DNA of 64,000 nt from Pelomonas sp051857475 (GCF_051857475.1 NZ_JBPZGZ010000003.1:310001-374000); one strand, 5' to 3'. Counted from the first letter of the stretch, positions 8,241 to 17,759 are shown. Made by a program: numbers and translations. Notes: generated from the sequence alone by a model not told the origin.

Positions 8241-10235
8241 ATGCAGTATTTCGTCACTGGCGCCACCGGCTTCATCGGCAAGCGGCTCGTCAAGAAGCTG
8301 CTGGCGCGTCGCGGCAGCACGGTCTACTTCCTGATGCGCGAAGAGAGCGCCGGCAAGCTGCCCGACCTGCTCGAGTACTGGGGCGCCAGCAAGACCCGCG
8401 CGATTCCCGTCTACGGCGACCTGACCGGCAAGAAGCTCGGCGTCGCCAGCGACGTCATCAAGAGCCTCAAGGGCCAGATCGACCACCTCTACCACCTCGC
8501 CGCCGTCTACGACCTGGAGGCCGACGTGGAGTCGCAGGTCGCCGTCAACATCGAGGGCACCCGCAGCATGGTGGAGTTCGCCCAGGCCATCGACGCCGGG
8601 CATGTGCACCATGTGAGCTCCATCGCGGCGGCGGGCCTGTATGAAGGCGTGTTCCGCGAGGACATGTTCGACGAGGCCGAGAACCTCGATCACCCCTATT
8701 TCATGACCAAGCACGAGAGCGAGAAGCTCGTGCGCAAGGAGTGCAAGCGCCCCTGGACGGTGTACCGCCCCGCCATGGTCGTCGGCGACTCCAAGACCGG
8801 CGAGATGGACAAGATCGACGGTCCCTACTACGTGTTCAAGCTAATCCAGCGCATGCGCCAGATCCTGCCGCCGTGGATGCCCAGCATCGGCCTGGAAGGC
8901 GGCCGCATGAACATCGTGCCGGTGGACTTCGTCGTCGATGCGCTGGACCACATCTCGCACAAGGTCAGCAAGGGCCACGGCTGCTACCACCTCGTCGACC
9001 CCAAGGGCTACCGCGTCGGCGACGTGCTGGACATCTTCAGCAAGGCCGCCCACGCGCCCAAGATGAACCTCTTCATCAACGCCGCGTTGATGGGCTTCAT
9101 CCCCAAGAGCGTCAAGAAGGGCCTGATGGCGCTGGCGCCGGTGCGCCGCATCCGCAATGCGGTCATGAAGGACCTCGGTCTGCCCGAGGACATGTTCACC
9201 TTCATCAACTACCCGACCCGCTTCGACTGCCGCGACACCGAGGCGGCACTGAAGGGTTCGGGCATCGCCTGCCCCGACCTGAACGACTACGCCTGGCGGC
9301 TGTGGGACTACTGGGAGCGTCATCTCGACCCGGCCCTGTTCATCGACCGCTCGCTGAAGGGCGCGACCGGCGGTAAGGTCGTGCTCGTCACCGGGGGCTC
9401 CTCGGGCATCGGCTTGGCCGCGGCCATCAAGTTCGCGGAGGCCGGTGCCATCACGCTGATCTGCGCGCGCGACCAGGCCAAGCTGGATGAGGCCGTCAAG
9501 GAGATCAAGGAGAAGGCCGGCAAGCAGGCCCAGATCCATGCCTTCGCCTGCGACATCGCCGACGAGGCCGGTTGCGCCGACCTGATCGAGTGGTGCACCA
9601 CCAACTTCGGTGGCGTCGACTTCCTCATCAACAACGCCGGCCGCTCCATCCGCCGCGCCATCGAGTCCAGCTACGACCGCTTCCACGATTTCCAGCGGAC
9701 CATGGACCTGAACTACTTCGGCTGCCTGCGCGTCACCATGGGCCTGCTGCCCGGCATGCAGGCCAAGCGCAAGGGCCACATCGTCAACATCAGCTCCATC
9801 GGCGTGCTGACCAACGCGCCGCGCTTCAGCGCCTATGTGGCTTCCAAGGCCGCGCTGGATGCCTGGACGCGCTGCGCGTCGAGCGAGTTCGCCGACACCG
9901 GCATCACGTTCACGACCATCAACATGCCGCTGGTGCGCACGCCCATGATCGCGCCCACCAAGATCTACAACAACGTGCCGACGCTGTCGCCCGAAGAGGC
10001 TGGCGACATGATCGCCGAGGCCTGCATCAACAAGCCGGTGCGCATCGCCACCCGCCTGGGCATCTCGGGCGAGATGCTGCATGCCGCGGCGCCGCGCATC
10101 GCGCAGATCGTCATGAACACGACCTTCCGCATGTTCCCGGACAGCGACGCGGCCAAGGGTGACAAGAGCAAGGGCGGCGGACTGTCGCCGGAAGCCATCG
10201 CGCTGCAGCAGATGATGCGAGGCATCCACTTCTAA
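8241..10235 (+). CDS. Two-domain SDR protein, fatty acyl-CoA reductase type
   Basis: A 664-residue fusion of two Rossmann reductases. The N-terminal extended-SDR half (about 1-370) has TGATGFIG at 6-13 and a Y153-x-x-x-K157 catalytic pair. The C-terminal classical SDR half has TGGSSGIG at 384-391, NNAG, and Y532-x-x-x-K536. This order and length match the Marinobacter fatty acyl-CoA reductase and mycobacterial AcrA1 group, which reduce acyl-CoA to aldehyde and alcohol for wax-ester synthesis. The ATG at 8241 follows a strong GCAGGAG site. No wax synthase is in the window. The assignment to acyl reduction rests on architecture; other substrates are possible. Confidence 0.8.
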   Translation: MQYFVTGATGFIGKRLVKKLLARRGSTVYFLMREESAGKLPDLLEYWGASKTRAIPVYGDLTGKKLGVASDVIKSLKGQIDHLYHLAAVYDLEADVESQVAVNIEGTRSMVEFAQAIDAGHVHHVSSIAAAGLYEGVFREDMFDEAENLDHPYFMTKHESEKLVRKECKRPWTVYRPAMVVGDSKTGEMDKIDGPYYVFKLIQRMRQILPPWMPSIGLEGGRMNIVPVDFVVDALDHISHKVSKGHGCYHLVDPKGYRVGDVLDIFSKAAHAPKMNLFINAALMGFIPKSVKKGLMALAPVRRIRNAVMKDLGLPEDMFTFINYPTRFDCRDTEAALKGSGIACPDLNDYAWRLWDYWERHLDPALFIDRSLKGATGGKVVLVTGGSSGIGLAAAIKFAEAGAITLICARDQAKLDEAVKEIKEKAGKQAQIHAFACDIADEAGCADLIEWCTTNFGGVDFLINNAGRSIRRAIESSYDRFHDFQRTMDLNYFGCLRVTMGLLPGMQAKRKGHIVNISSIGVLTNAPRFSAYVASKAALDAWTRCASSEFADTGITFTTINMPLVRTPMIAPTKIYNNVPTLSPEEAGDMIAEACINKPVRIATRLGISGEMLHAAAPRIAQIVMNTTFRMFPDSDAAKGDKSKGGGLSPEAIALQQMMRGIHF

Positions 10236-10285
10236 GTTGGCAGGGGCCAGGGGCCGCAGAGCCCCGGCGCTGAAGGGAGTACTTC

Positions 10286-13200
10286 TTGCAACAACCCCCA
10301 TCCGCCGGCGCGCTGCCGGCCGTCGTGCTTGCGCCCACGCCAAGCAGCTACAAACTGCGCGCCTGGCTGGCGGTCGCCTCACTGGTCGGCTTTCTCGCCG
10401 CCTATTTCGGCCTGGCCGGCTGGTTTGCGCTGACGGCCTGGCGGCTGGCCCAGAGCGCCATGGCCGGACGCAACGACGGCTTCTGGGCATTTCTGGTGGC
10501 GCTGTGCGCGGCCCTGCTGTCCGTCTTCATGCTGAAGGCGCTGTTCTTCCGCCAGCGTCGCGATGAAGACCACAGCGTCGAGATCCAGTCCAGCGACCAG
10601 CCCACCCTCTTCGTCGAGCTGAATGCGATTGCGGACGCCGTCGGCGCTCCGCGGCCGCACCGCGTGCTGGTGTCGGCCCGCGTCAACGCGGCGGTGTTCT
10701 ACGACCTGTCGCCACTGAACCTGCTGTGGCCGACCAAGAAGAACCTCGAGATCGGCCTGGGCCTGGTCAATGTGCTGAACCGCAGCGAGCTGCGCGCCGT
10801 GCTCGCGCACGAGTTCGGCCACTTCGCGCAGCGCGCCATGGCGGTGGGCCGCTGGGTCTATGTGGCCCAGCAGATCGCGGCGCGGCTGGTCGCCCAGCGC
10901 GACATGCTGGACAGCTTCCTGCAGAGCCTGAGCCGCTTCGACTTCCGCATTGCCTGGGTGGGCTGGGTGCTCAGCCTCATCGTCTGGGCCATCCGCAGCC
11001 TGGTCGACAGCGTCTTCACCGGGGTTCAGCTGCTGCAGCGCAGCCTGGGCCGCGAGATGGAATACGGCGCCGACGCGGTGGCCGTGGCGCTGACCGGCAG
11101 CGACGCCCTCATCCACGCCCTCTACAAACTGCAGACGGCCGACATGGACTGGGACCGTGCCGCCGACCTGGCCGGCGAGCTGCGCGGCAAGGAGCAGTGG
11201 GTCGCCGACCTGTTCGCGCTGCAATCCGGTGTGGCTGAGCGCACCGGCCGCATGCTGGACGACCAGGCCTATGGCCGCGTGCCCCCGTCCCAGGGCGGGT
11301 CGGCCCGCCTGTTCGACGCTGCCGACAGCGCCGTGCCGCTGATGTGGCGCACCCATCCGATGAATCACGAGCGCGAGGCCCGCGCCAAGGCGGCCTACCA
11401 GGCCAGCGACGTCGACGAGCGCAGTGCCTGGACGCTGTTCGAGCAGGCTGACAAGTTGCGCCGCCAGGTCACGAGTCGCTTGCTGGACACGCCAGAGTCT
11501 GTCCAGACACTGGACGAGGCCGCCGTGCAGGCCGCCCTGGACGACCACTTCGGCGGCGAGCTGCTGCAGCCGCGCTATCGCGGTGCCTACCTGGGCCGTG
11601 CGCTGACCCGCCATGTGGCCGAACCCGGCCAGCTCGTCGGCGATCTGCCCGGCGCCGCTGAGGGCATCCAGCGCCTGGCTGCCCTCTATCCGGCCAGCCT
11701 GGGCGAGGCCGTGCGGCGCTGGCGCCGCATCGACGCCGACAAGGAGCCCAAGGAACACGCCGAGTTGCTCGCCAAGCTGCGCCGCCACGACCAGGCTGCC
11801 CGCGCCGCCCATCTTGCGCTGGCCCGCGTGCAGGGTGATGGCAGTGAGGCGCGGTTGCGGGCCTTGCTGGCCCAGCTGCATTACGCCGAGCACACGACAG
11901 CCAATCTGCGCGACCTGCGCGGCCTGGCGGCGCACACCGTGCGCGTCGAGTCCACCGGTCGCGTCAGCGATGCGGGCCGCCAGCGTGTGCTGGATGCCGC
12001 GGCGACCCTCTATCACGCGCTGCGCCAGGTCCATGCCGAGGCGCCCGATGTCGTGCTGGACGAGGCCACGCGGGCGCGGCTCAAGCTCGACAGCTGGGCC
12101 GCGGCCCTGGGCGAGCTGAAGCTCGGCCCGCCCGAAATTGCCAACCTGGGCGACTGGCTGGGTGTCATCGACGGCTGGATGAATGCGGCCGAGCGGGCCC
12201 TCGGCCAGCTGCGGGCCGCGGTGCTGGGCGAATTGCTGGCGACCGAGGCCCGCGTGGCCAGCCGGCAACCCGACGACGGCAGCGCCTTGCCTGCCACGCC
12301 GCGCAGCTACGCGACGCTGCTGGACGGCGCCGAGCGCCCGCGCGATCTGCGTCCCAGCCTGTGGGCGCGCTTTCTCGCCGCCCAGGGCCCGACGGCCACC
12401 GCGGCGCGTGTCGCCGTGGCGGGCGGCATCGTGGCCGGCGTGCTGGGCTTTGGCGGCGGCTATGGCGATGTCACGGTGCAGGTTCTCAATGGCCTGGACC
12501 GGCCGGTGCGTGTGACGCTGGGCGACCATGGCACGGTCACGGTGCCGGCCTATGGCCATGCGGCGGTCAGCCGCGGGCCCAGCGACCATCTGGCCGTCAA
12601 GGCCGAGACGGAGGAGGGCGCGGTCATCGAGAACTTCGAGGTGGCGCTGGAGCATGGCGCGGGCAGCCCGCTCTACAACATCGCCGGCGCCGCGCCCCTG
12701 GTCGAGCTGACCTACAGCTATGGCGTCGACAACGGTGCCGTGCCGCCGCGCATGCTGGGCGCGCCGCGCTGGTCCACCAGCAATGCCGACATCTTCTTCG
12801 AGGACCCACCGCACAGCGTCTCCGTCAAGCAGGGACGAACCGAGCTGCGCCGTGTGCTGTACAGCGGGGCCGATGCGGCGCCGGGGCTGCAGCTCGGCCT
12901 GCTGAAGGACGAAGCCGCCGCCGCCGAGCGCCTGGCCGATGTCCATCTGCGCTGGGATCAGCGCGGTTCGCCGGTGCGCGTGGGCTGGTTGTCGCAGCTG
13001 CGCGGCCAGCCGGCTCACGACAAGCTGCTGGCCGCGGCCCTGGCCCGTGAGCCGTCCAGCATCGACCTGCAGCGGGAGCGCTTCGACACCATGCCGCCCG
13101 ACGAACGTCAGGCCCTGTGTCCACGCCTGAGTGCCGCCGCCGCGGCGCCTGATGCCACCGGCGATGCCGTCTACCTGGCCGCGCGCTGCCTGCCACGCCT

Positions 13201-13966
13201 CGGCGCGGGTGGCGCGGCCATGCAGGCCGGGCTGGCGCGCTTCCCGACGCATGCGTGGCTGGCTTACGGCGCGGCCTGGGCCGAGGCCGGTGCGGCGAAC
13301 TGGCGCGTCGCGTTGCGCGACTTCGAGCTCGCGCGCACCGAGCCGGCGCTGGCGCCTTTCGCCAGCATCGAGTCCAACCGCATGCGGCGTCTGCTGGGCG
13401 AGAAGCCGCTGGACGCCAGCGCCGAGCGCATCGGGCCGCCCAGCCGCCTGCAGGAAGCCTTCGGCATGCAGGTCCGCGCGGGCTCGGTGGTCTCGCAGCC
13501 GCAGGCCTTCGAGCTGTTGGCGGCCGGCCAGCCCGACCGCGCCATCGCGGTCGACGGGCCGCCGGGTGCCTATCTGCTGCGCCTGGCTGCCGCCTCCGAT
13601 GGCGCCTCGGCGGAACTGCGCGGCCGTGCCCGTGCCCTGCCCGACGACCAGGGGCTGAACGCCCAGTCCTATTGGGTGGCCGCCGCCCTGGCCGAGCGCG
13701 AAGGCTGGCCGACGCTGGCGCTGCCCCCCGGCGGCTTGCCGGGCCTGGATGCCGACGAGCTGAGCCGGCTGCGGGCCTTCCAGGCGGCGCTGCGCAATCC
13801 GGTGGCCCTTGGCGCGGCCGAGCAGCATCTGCGCGGCCTGTCGGCGGAACTGCGCGGCCAGGCCTATGCCATGGCCACGGTGCGCCTGGGCGACCGCACG
13901 CCGCCGGCCTGGCGGCAGCTGGCCAAGCGCCTGCTGTTCGACCACGAACGGCCGTATTTCAGGTGA
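10286..13966 (+). CDS. Very large M48-family zinc metallopeptidase, membrane-anchored
   Basis: A 1226-residue protein with a TTG start at 10286 preceded by AAGGGAG. The zinc site is clear: HEFGH at 175-179 and the downstream glutamate in MEYGAD (Glu259). Hydrophobic segments occur at about 30-55, 72-95 and 225-245, giving an HtpX/Oma87-like topology around the catalytic domain, and another (VAVAGGIVAGVLGFGGGY) near 710. After it comes a long region with beta-rich segments and, towards the C-terminus, helical Ala/Leu-rich repeats resembling TPRs. Typical M48 proteins are 280-500 aa, so roughly 900 residues are additional. A terminator follows at 13983-14006. Function is inferred to be envelope protein turnover. 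Confidence 0.8.
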   Translation: MQQPPSAGALPAVVLAPTPSSYKLRAWLAVASLVGFLAAYFGLAGWFALTAWRLAQSAMAGRNDGFWAFLVALCAALLSVFMLKALFFRQRRDEDHSVEIQSSDQPTLFVELNAIADAVGAPRPHRVLVSARVNAAVFYDLSPLNLLWPTKKNLEIGLGLVNVLNRSELRAVLAHEFGHFAQRAMAVGRWVYVAQQIAARLVAQRDMLDSFLQSLSRFDFRIAWVGWVLSLIVWAIRSLVDSVFTGVQLLQRSLGREMEYGADAVAVALTGSDALIHALYKLQTADMDWDRAADLAGELRGKEQWVADLFALQSGVAERTGRMLDDQAYGRVPPSQGGSARLFDAADSAVPLMWRTHPMNHEREARAKAAYQASDVDERSAWTLFEQADKLRRQVTSRLLDTPESVQTLDEAAVQAALDDHFGGELLQPRYRGAYLGRALTRHVAEPGQLVGDLPGAAEGIQRLAALYPASLGEAVRRWRRIDADKEPKEHAELLAKLRRHDQAARAAHLALARVQGDGSEARLRALLAQLHYAEHTTANLRDLRGLAAHTVRVESTGRVSDAGRQRVLDAAATLYHALRQVHAEAPDVVLDEATRARLKLDSWAAALGELKLGPPEIANLGDWLGVIDGWMNAAERALGQLRAAVLGELLATEARVASRQPDDGSALPATPRSYATLLDGAERPRDLRPSLWARFLAAQGPTATAARVAVAGGIVAGVLGFGGGYGDVTVQVLNGLDRPVRVTLGDHGTVTVPAYGHAAVSRGPSDHLAVKAETEEGAVIENFEVALEHGAGSPLYNIAGAAPLVELTYSYGVDNGAVPPRMLGAPRWSTSNADIFFEDPPHSVSVKQGRTELRRVLYSGADAAPGLQLGLLKDEAAAAERLADVHLRWDQRGSPVRVGWLSQLRGQPAHDKLLAAALAREPSSIDLQRERFDTMPPDERQALCPRLSAAAAAPDATGDAVYLAARCLPRLGAGGAAMQAGLARFPTHAWLAYGAAWAEAGAANWRVALRDFELARTEPALAPFASIESNRMRRLLGEKPLDASAERIGPPSRLQEAFGMQVRAGSVVSQPQAFELLAAGQPDRAIAVDGPPGAYLLRLAAASDGASAELRGRARALPDDQGLNAQSYWVAAALAEREGWPTLALPPGGLPGLDADELSRLRAFQAALRNPVALGAAEQHLRGLSAELRGQAYAMATVRLGDRTPPAWRQLAKRLLFDHERPYFR

Positions 13967-13982
13967 TTCACAATGCCCCGCA

Positions 13983-14006
13983 GCCTGGCCTCGGCCGGGC
14001 TTTTTT
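13983..14006 (+). terminator. Intrinsic terminator after the M48 peptidase gene
   Basis: Stem GCCTGG (13983-13988) pairs with CCGGGC (13995-14000) with one G-U pair, a six-base loop, then six Ts (14001-14006). It lies 16 bases after the peptidase stop and just before the Shine-Dalgarno of the next gene. Confidence 0.8.
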
Positions 14007-14026
14007 GTTTGGAGAGGACCCGATCC

Positions 14027-14572
14027 ATGTTGAGAGGCGAACGCGTCGGCTTGCGCTACGTGACCGAGGACGACCTGCCCTGGCTCAAGCGTGCGGTGGG
14101 CGATCCGCAGGTGCGAGGCCCCTATCTGGGCTCGCGCATGATGACGCCGCATGCGGTGGACCAGCGCTGGAAAGACAACGGCTTCGCCAACGAGGACGCC
14201 GAGCGCCTGCTGATCTGTCACCTGCACGACGGCAGCGTCATCGGTGACGTGGTGCACTTCAACGCGGCCCGCTACACGACGGCGCGCGAGATCGGCTGGA
14301 CCCTGGCCGACGTCGCAATGCGAGGCCAGGGGCTGGCCAGCGAGGCGGCCGCCTTGCTGGTGGACTATCTGTTCGAGAACTGGCCGGTGAACCGGCTGTC
14401 CTGCGGCATGTCGGTGCACAACCATGCGTCGCGGCGCGTGGCCGAGAAGTGCGGCTTCACGCACGAGGGCATCCAGCGCGGCGTCGTCTTTGTCGGCGGC
14501 GAGTATGTGGACTGCCATTCGCTGTCGCTGCTGCGCAGCGAGTGGATGGCGATGAAGGGCAAGAGCGAGTGA
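14027..14572 (+). CDS. GNAT family N-acetyltransferase (RimJ/RimL-like)
   Basis: A 181-residue acetyltransferase of the RimJ/RimL-type (Acetyltransf_3) group. I take the ATG at 14027 because GGAGAGG lies at a good distance upstream and because the earlier in-frame ATG falls inside the terminator hairpin. Seen features: N-terminal LRGERVGLRYVTEDDLPWL, the acetyl-CoA loop MRGQGLASEAA (R-x-Q-G-x-A type), then NHASRRVAEKCGFTHEG, the conserved N-x-x-S-x-R-V-x-E-K-x-G-F element. Its stop overlaps the GTG start of the next gene. The acetyl acceptor is unknown. Confidence 0.88.
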   Translation: MLRGERVGLRYVTEDDLPWLKRAVGDPQVRGPYLGSRMMTPHAVDQRWKDNGFANEDAERLLICHLHDGSVIGDVVHFNAARYTTAREIGWTLADVAMRGQGLASEAAALLVDYLFENWPVNRLSCGMSVHNHASRRVAEKCGFTHEGIQRGVVFVGGEYVDCHSLSLLRSEWMAMKGKSE

Positions 14573-15801
14573 GCGACAACAAGAGGGAATTCGACCTGAT
14601 CGTCTTCGGCGCGACCGGCTTCACCGGCCGGCTCGTCGCCGAGTACCTGCACCTCAGCGGCGCCGGCGGCGCGCGCTGGGCGATCGCGGGGCGCAATCTC
14701 GACAAGCTCGGCCAGGTGCGCGACGAGCTGCATCTGCCGGCCTCCGTCGCGCTGCTGAAGGCCGATGCGAGCGATGCGGCGGCGCTGAAGGCGCTGGTGG
14801 CGCGAGCGCGGTGCGTCATCACGACGGTCGGTCCCTACCAGTTGCATGGCGAACCTCTGGCCACGGCCTGCGCCGCAGGCGGCACAGACTATGTCGACCT
14901 CTGCGGCGAGCCACTGTGGATGGCACGCATGATCGACAAGCTGACGCCGGCGGCGCAAAAGAGCGGCGCGCGCATCGTCTTCTCCTGCGGCTTCGACTCC
15001 ATCCCCTTCGACCTCGGCGTTGTCTATCTGCAGGCCGAGGCGCAGAAGCGCTTCGGCGCCCCGCTGCCGGAGGTGCGCGGCCGCGTCGCGCGCGTCAAGG
15101 GCACGGCCTCCGGCGGCACCCTGGCCAGCATGATGGAGACCATCGAGGCGGTGCGTCGGGAGCCCGGTCTCATCAAGGTCATGGCCAACCCGTTTGCGCT
15201 GACGCCCGGCTTCAAGGGGCCGCGCCAGCCCGGCGGCCAGGGGGCGGACTTCGACGACTGGGCCGATCGCTGGAGCGGCCCCTTCTTCATGGCCACCATC
15301 AACACCAAGAACGTGCATCGCAGCAATGCGCTGCGTGGCCATCCCTGGGGCACCGATTTCATCTACAGCGAGAAGCTGCTGACCGGCAAGCCCGGCCAGG
15401 CCGACAAGGGCCGCAAGAAGGCGGTCGCGCTGGCCCGCTTCAACAAGCTGCAGAACCTGGCCCTGGGCTTCACGCCGACGCGGGCCCTGCTGCGCCGCTT
15501 CGTGCTGGCCAAGCCTGGCGAGGGGCCGGACAAGGCGGCGCGCGAGGCCGGCCACTACGAATGCTGGTTCACTGGCAAGTCGGCCCGCGGCGAGTTGCTG
15601 CGCGCCGTCGTCAAGGGCGATCGCGACCCCGGCTATGGCTCGACGTGCAAACTGATCAGCGAGACGGCCCTGTGCCTGGTGCAGGACGTGAACCGTGATG
15701 CCACGCCGGGTGGCGTCTGGACGCCGGGCGCGGCCATGGGCTTGGCCCTGGTGCGCCGCCTGCAGGAGCGCGCCGGCCTGACGTTCGAGATCGCGGCTTG
15801 A
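14569..15801 (+). CDS. Saccharopine dehydrogenase-like / trans-acting enoyl reductase family protein
   Basis: A 410-residue NAD(P)-binding protein. The GTG start at 14569 overlaps the upstream TGA (GTGA). The N-terminus has the Rossmann motif GATGFTGRL (about residues 14-22), then VGPYQLHGEPLATACAAGGTDYVDLCGE, the conserved region of the saccharopine-dehydrogenase-like reductases that include the mycobacterial trans-acting enoyl reductase Rv2953. Length fits (about 390-420 aa). True lysine-biosynthetic saccharopine dehydrogenase activity is unlikely from this context; reduction of a lipid-linked enoyl group is possible but unproven. Confidence 0.82.
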   Translation: MSDNKREFDLIVFGATGFTGRLVAEYLHLSGAGGARWAIAGRNLDKLGQVRDELHLPASVALLKADASDAAALKALVARARCVITTVGPYQLHGEPLATACAAGGTDYVDLCGEPLWMARMIDKLTPAAQKSGARIVFSCGFDSIPFDLGVVYLQAEAQKRFGAPLPEVRGRVARVKGTASGGTLASMMETIEAVRREPGLIKVMANPFALTPGFKGPRQPGGQGADFDDWADRWSGPFFMATINTKNVHRSNALRGHPWGTDFIYSEKLLTGKPGQADKGRKKAVALARFNKLQNLALGFTPTRALLRRFVLAKPGEGPDKAAREAGHYECWFTGKSARGELLRAVVKGDRDPGYGSTCKLISETALCLVQDVNRDATPGGVWTPGAAMGLALVRRLQERAGLTFEIAA

Positions 15802-16545
15802 CGGTCGTGCCACGCTGGGCGATTGCCCAGCCGCGCATGCACTGGACGCTGCAGGGCAACCTGCGCGAGATCCTGGGTGCACTGGAGGCCGCCGCGGCGG
15901 CAGGTGCCGAGGGCTGCGTCTGCACGGAGCTGGCGCTGACGGGATTCCATCGCCGCATGCCGCAGCTGCTGGAGGCTCAGGCCCTGGCCGACGCCGAAGC
16001 GCAGATCCGCGCGGCTTGTGCGCGGCTGGGCATCGCGACCGTCTTCGGCGTGCCGACGCTGGGCGGGGGGGGGTGTTGTCTTCAACAGCCACCTCTACAT
16101 CGATGCCACGGGCCATGAGCTGGGCCGCGTGCACAAGCGCGGCCTGACCGACAGCGAGGAGACCTTCTTCACTCGCGGCGCGGCGCGGGGTTGGCTGCCG
16201 ATTGGCAGCGTGCTCGCCACGTCGGTGCTGTGCCGCGAGACGCTGGATGGCGACGCGCTGTTGCCCGAGCTGAGCGTCGTGCCGGACGATGCGCGGCCGC
16301 GCGTGATCTTCTGGCCCAGCTACATCAGCGATGCCGATGCCGGGCTTTGCCAGGCCTATCGCGACGGGGCCGCAGCCCTGGCGCGCGGGCTGGGCGCCAC
16401 GGTGCTGCAAAGCAACTGGCCCGAGTCGCTGAACGAGCCGGGCGTGCGCGGCTTCGGCGCGGGCGTCGTCATCGCGCCGGATGGCCGCCTCGTCCAGACC
16501 CTGCCGCGCGACGAGGCCGCGCTGGCCGTCGTGGACCTGGCTTAG
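15798..16545 (+). pseudogene. Nitrilase-superfamily (carbon-nitrogen hydrolase) gene split by a +1 frameshift in a run of nine G
   Basis: The two reading frames together encode about 248 residues of a C-N hydrolase. The first part (TTG start overlapping the upstream stop) carries the triad glutamate in CTELALTGF; the second carries the lysine (RVHKRGL) and the nucleophile cysteine (VLCRE), then VIFWPSY. The break is at the G-run 16065-16073: removing one G restores LGGGGVVFNSHLY and the complete family sequence. All three catalytic residues survive, so this may be a recent mutation, a slippery/phase-variable tract or a sequencing error. The frame ends four bases into the convergent PEP-CTERM gene. 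Confidence 0.8.
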
Positions 16546-17123
16546 CCGCGACGGCGCTTGGCCAGCCAGCCGGTCAGGCCGAGGCCGGCCAGCAGCAGGG
16601 CGCCGCTGGTGGGTTCGGGCACCGCACCGGTGACAGCCGCGGCCTTCAGGCCCCAGCCCTCGTCGCCGAGATCCTGGAAGCCGGCGCGGCCGCTGCCCTC
16701 GAAGCTGGTCGGGCTCTCGTAGCTGAAGACGAGGTGGTTGGTGCCGGCCGCCAGGGTGACGGGGAGGCTGATGGTCAGCTGCTGGTTGGCAACCGGGCCG
16801 ACCGTCGCGCCATTGGGATTGAAGAGCACGCGGTTGGCGCCGCCACCGCCGAGGTCCCAGGTGCCGCTGAAGACTTCATGGCCGTTCAGCGTCACGTGCA
16901 GGATGTCGACGTAGAAGTTGTCGCCGTCCAGCGTGGCGTAGCCGGCGAGCGTGAAGTCGATGAGGCCGGCGCCCGCGCCGGCCGAGAAGTCAGCCGTCAC
17001 GGCCGTGGACGTGGCCAGGGCGCCCGTCGCTGCGGGCAGCGTGTAGAGCGTCGCGGCCCAGGCAGGGGCAGCGCCCAGCAGGGCGGTGGCGGCGAGCAGG
17101 GACAGACGGGTCTTGGTCATCAT
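16542..17123 (-). CDS. PEP-CTERM sorting domain protein
   Basis: A 193-residue secreted protein. It has an N-terminal signal peptide (TRLSLLAATALLGAAPAWA) and a C-terminal PEP-CTERM tripartite signal: VPEPTSG, a hydrophobic helix (ALLLAGLGLTGWL) and the basic end AKRRRG. Such tails are recognised by the exosortase EpsH/XrtA system, linked to exopolysaccharide and biofilm production in Gram-negatives. The body is beta-rich, with a jelly-roll-like run of strands and no catalytic motif. A T-rich ATTTTTT/CATTTTTTGGG region lies at the start. Its 3' end overlaps the frameshifted hydrolase gene. Confidence 0.9.
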   Translation of the reverse strand: MMTKTRLSLLAATALLGAAPAWAATLYTLPAATGALATSTAVTADFSAGAGAGLIDFTLAGYATLDGDNFYVDILHVTLNGHEVFSGTWDLGGGGANRVLFNPNGATVGPVANQQLTISLPVTLAAGTNHLVFSYESPTSFEGSGRAGFQDLGDEGWGLKAAAVTGAVPEPTSGALLLAGLGLTGWLAKRRRG

Positions 17124-17219
17124 TTTTTGGGCCTTTGGGTGAGCGTCCGGCGAAATCTAACTGCCGCCGCTCCAGGCCATGTCCCATGAACCTGGGAGGC
17201 GCCCCCAAGCCGCGGGGGA

Positions 17220-17684
17220 TCAGGCGCGCCGGATCAAGGCCGCATAGCAGCCTCGCCGCGCGTAGTGGGCATGCACGTAGTCGACTTCGGGTTGGGCCAG
17301 CAGGCGCTCGATCAGGCCTTCGACGGCGTCGCCCTCGGCGATGTCGGCGTCGACCATCATGCCGTCGGCGTCGAAGGCGCGCAGCGACATCAGGCTGCGC
17401 AACATCATCGGCAGTGGGCCGACGGCGTCGAACGTGGCCTCGGCATGCTCGCGCACAAAGATGGCGTGACGGGAGCGGTAGGGCGTGTCGGCGCCCTGGT
17501 GCTCGTGGTTGACGAGCAGGACGGCCTCGCCGGGGCGGGCCAGGCGCAATTCGACGCGGTCGGGATGGCGGTCGCCCTCGGCCGTCATCAGGCGCAGGGC
17601 GCCGTGGCGGGCGAGCTCGGCGTCACTGAGGCCGAAAAGGTGGGCGAAGGGTTGGGCGGACAGCCCGGTGATGCGGAAGGACAT
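17220..17684 (-). CDS. DUF1203 domain-containing protein
   Basis: A 154-residue protein. I chose the ATG at 17684 because AGGAG precedes it by seven bases; a longer in-frame extension to 17747 lacks one. The sequence opens with MSFRITGL and continues with LRLARPGEAVLLVNHEHQ and TPYRSRHAIFVREHA, features of the DUF1203 family, whose function is not established. The protein looks soluble and cytoplasmic. It lies downstream of the next gene in the same direction with a 75-bp gap. Confidence 0.78.
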   Translation of the reverse strand: MSFRITGLSAQPFAHLFGLSDAELARHGALRLMTAEGDRHPDRVELRLARPGEAVLLVNHEHQGADTPYRSRHAIFVREHAEATFDAVGPLPMMLRSLMSLRAFDADGMMVDADIAEGDAVEGLIERLLAQPEVDYVHAHYARRGCYAALIRRA

Positions 17685-17759
17685 GGCGTGCTCCTGGTAG
17701 GGATGGACGCCATTCTTCGCAACCAGCCCGCTGGGGTCTGGCCGCATCCGGACATGGAG

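Noticed and set aside
10379..14518. A 1379-codon minus-strand frame opposite the M48 peptidase
   Set aside because: The plus strand encodes an HEFGH peptidase and the minus product is low-complexity Gln/His/Arg-rich with no recognisable domain.
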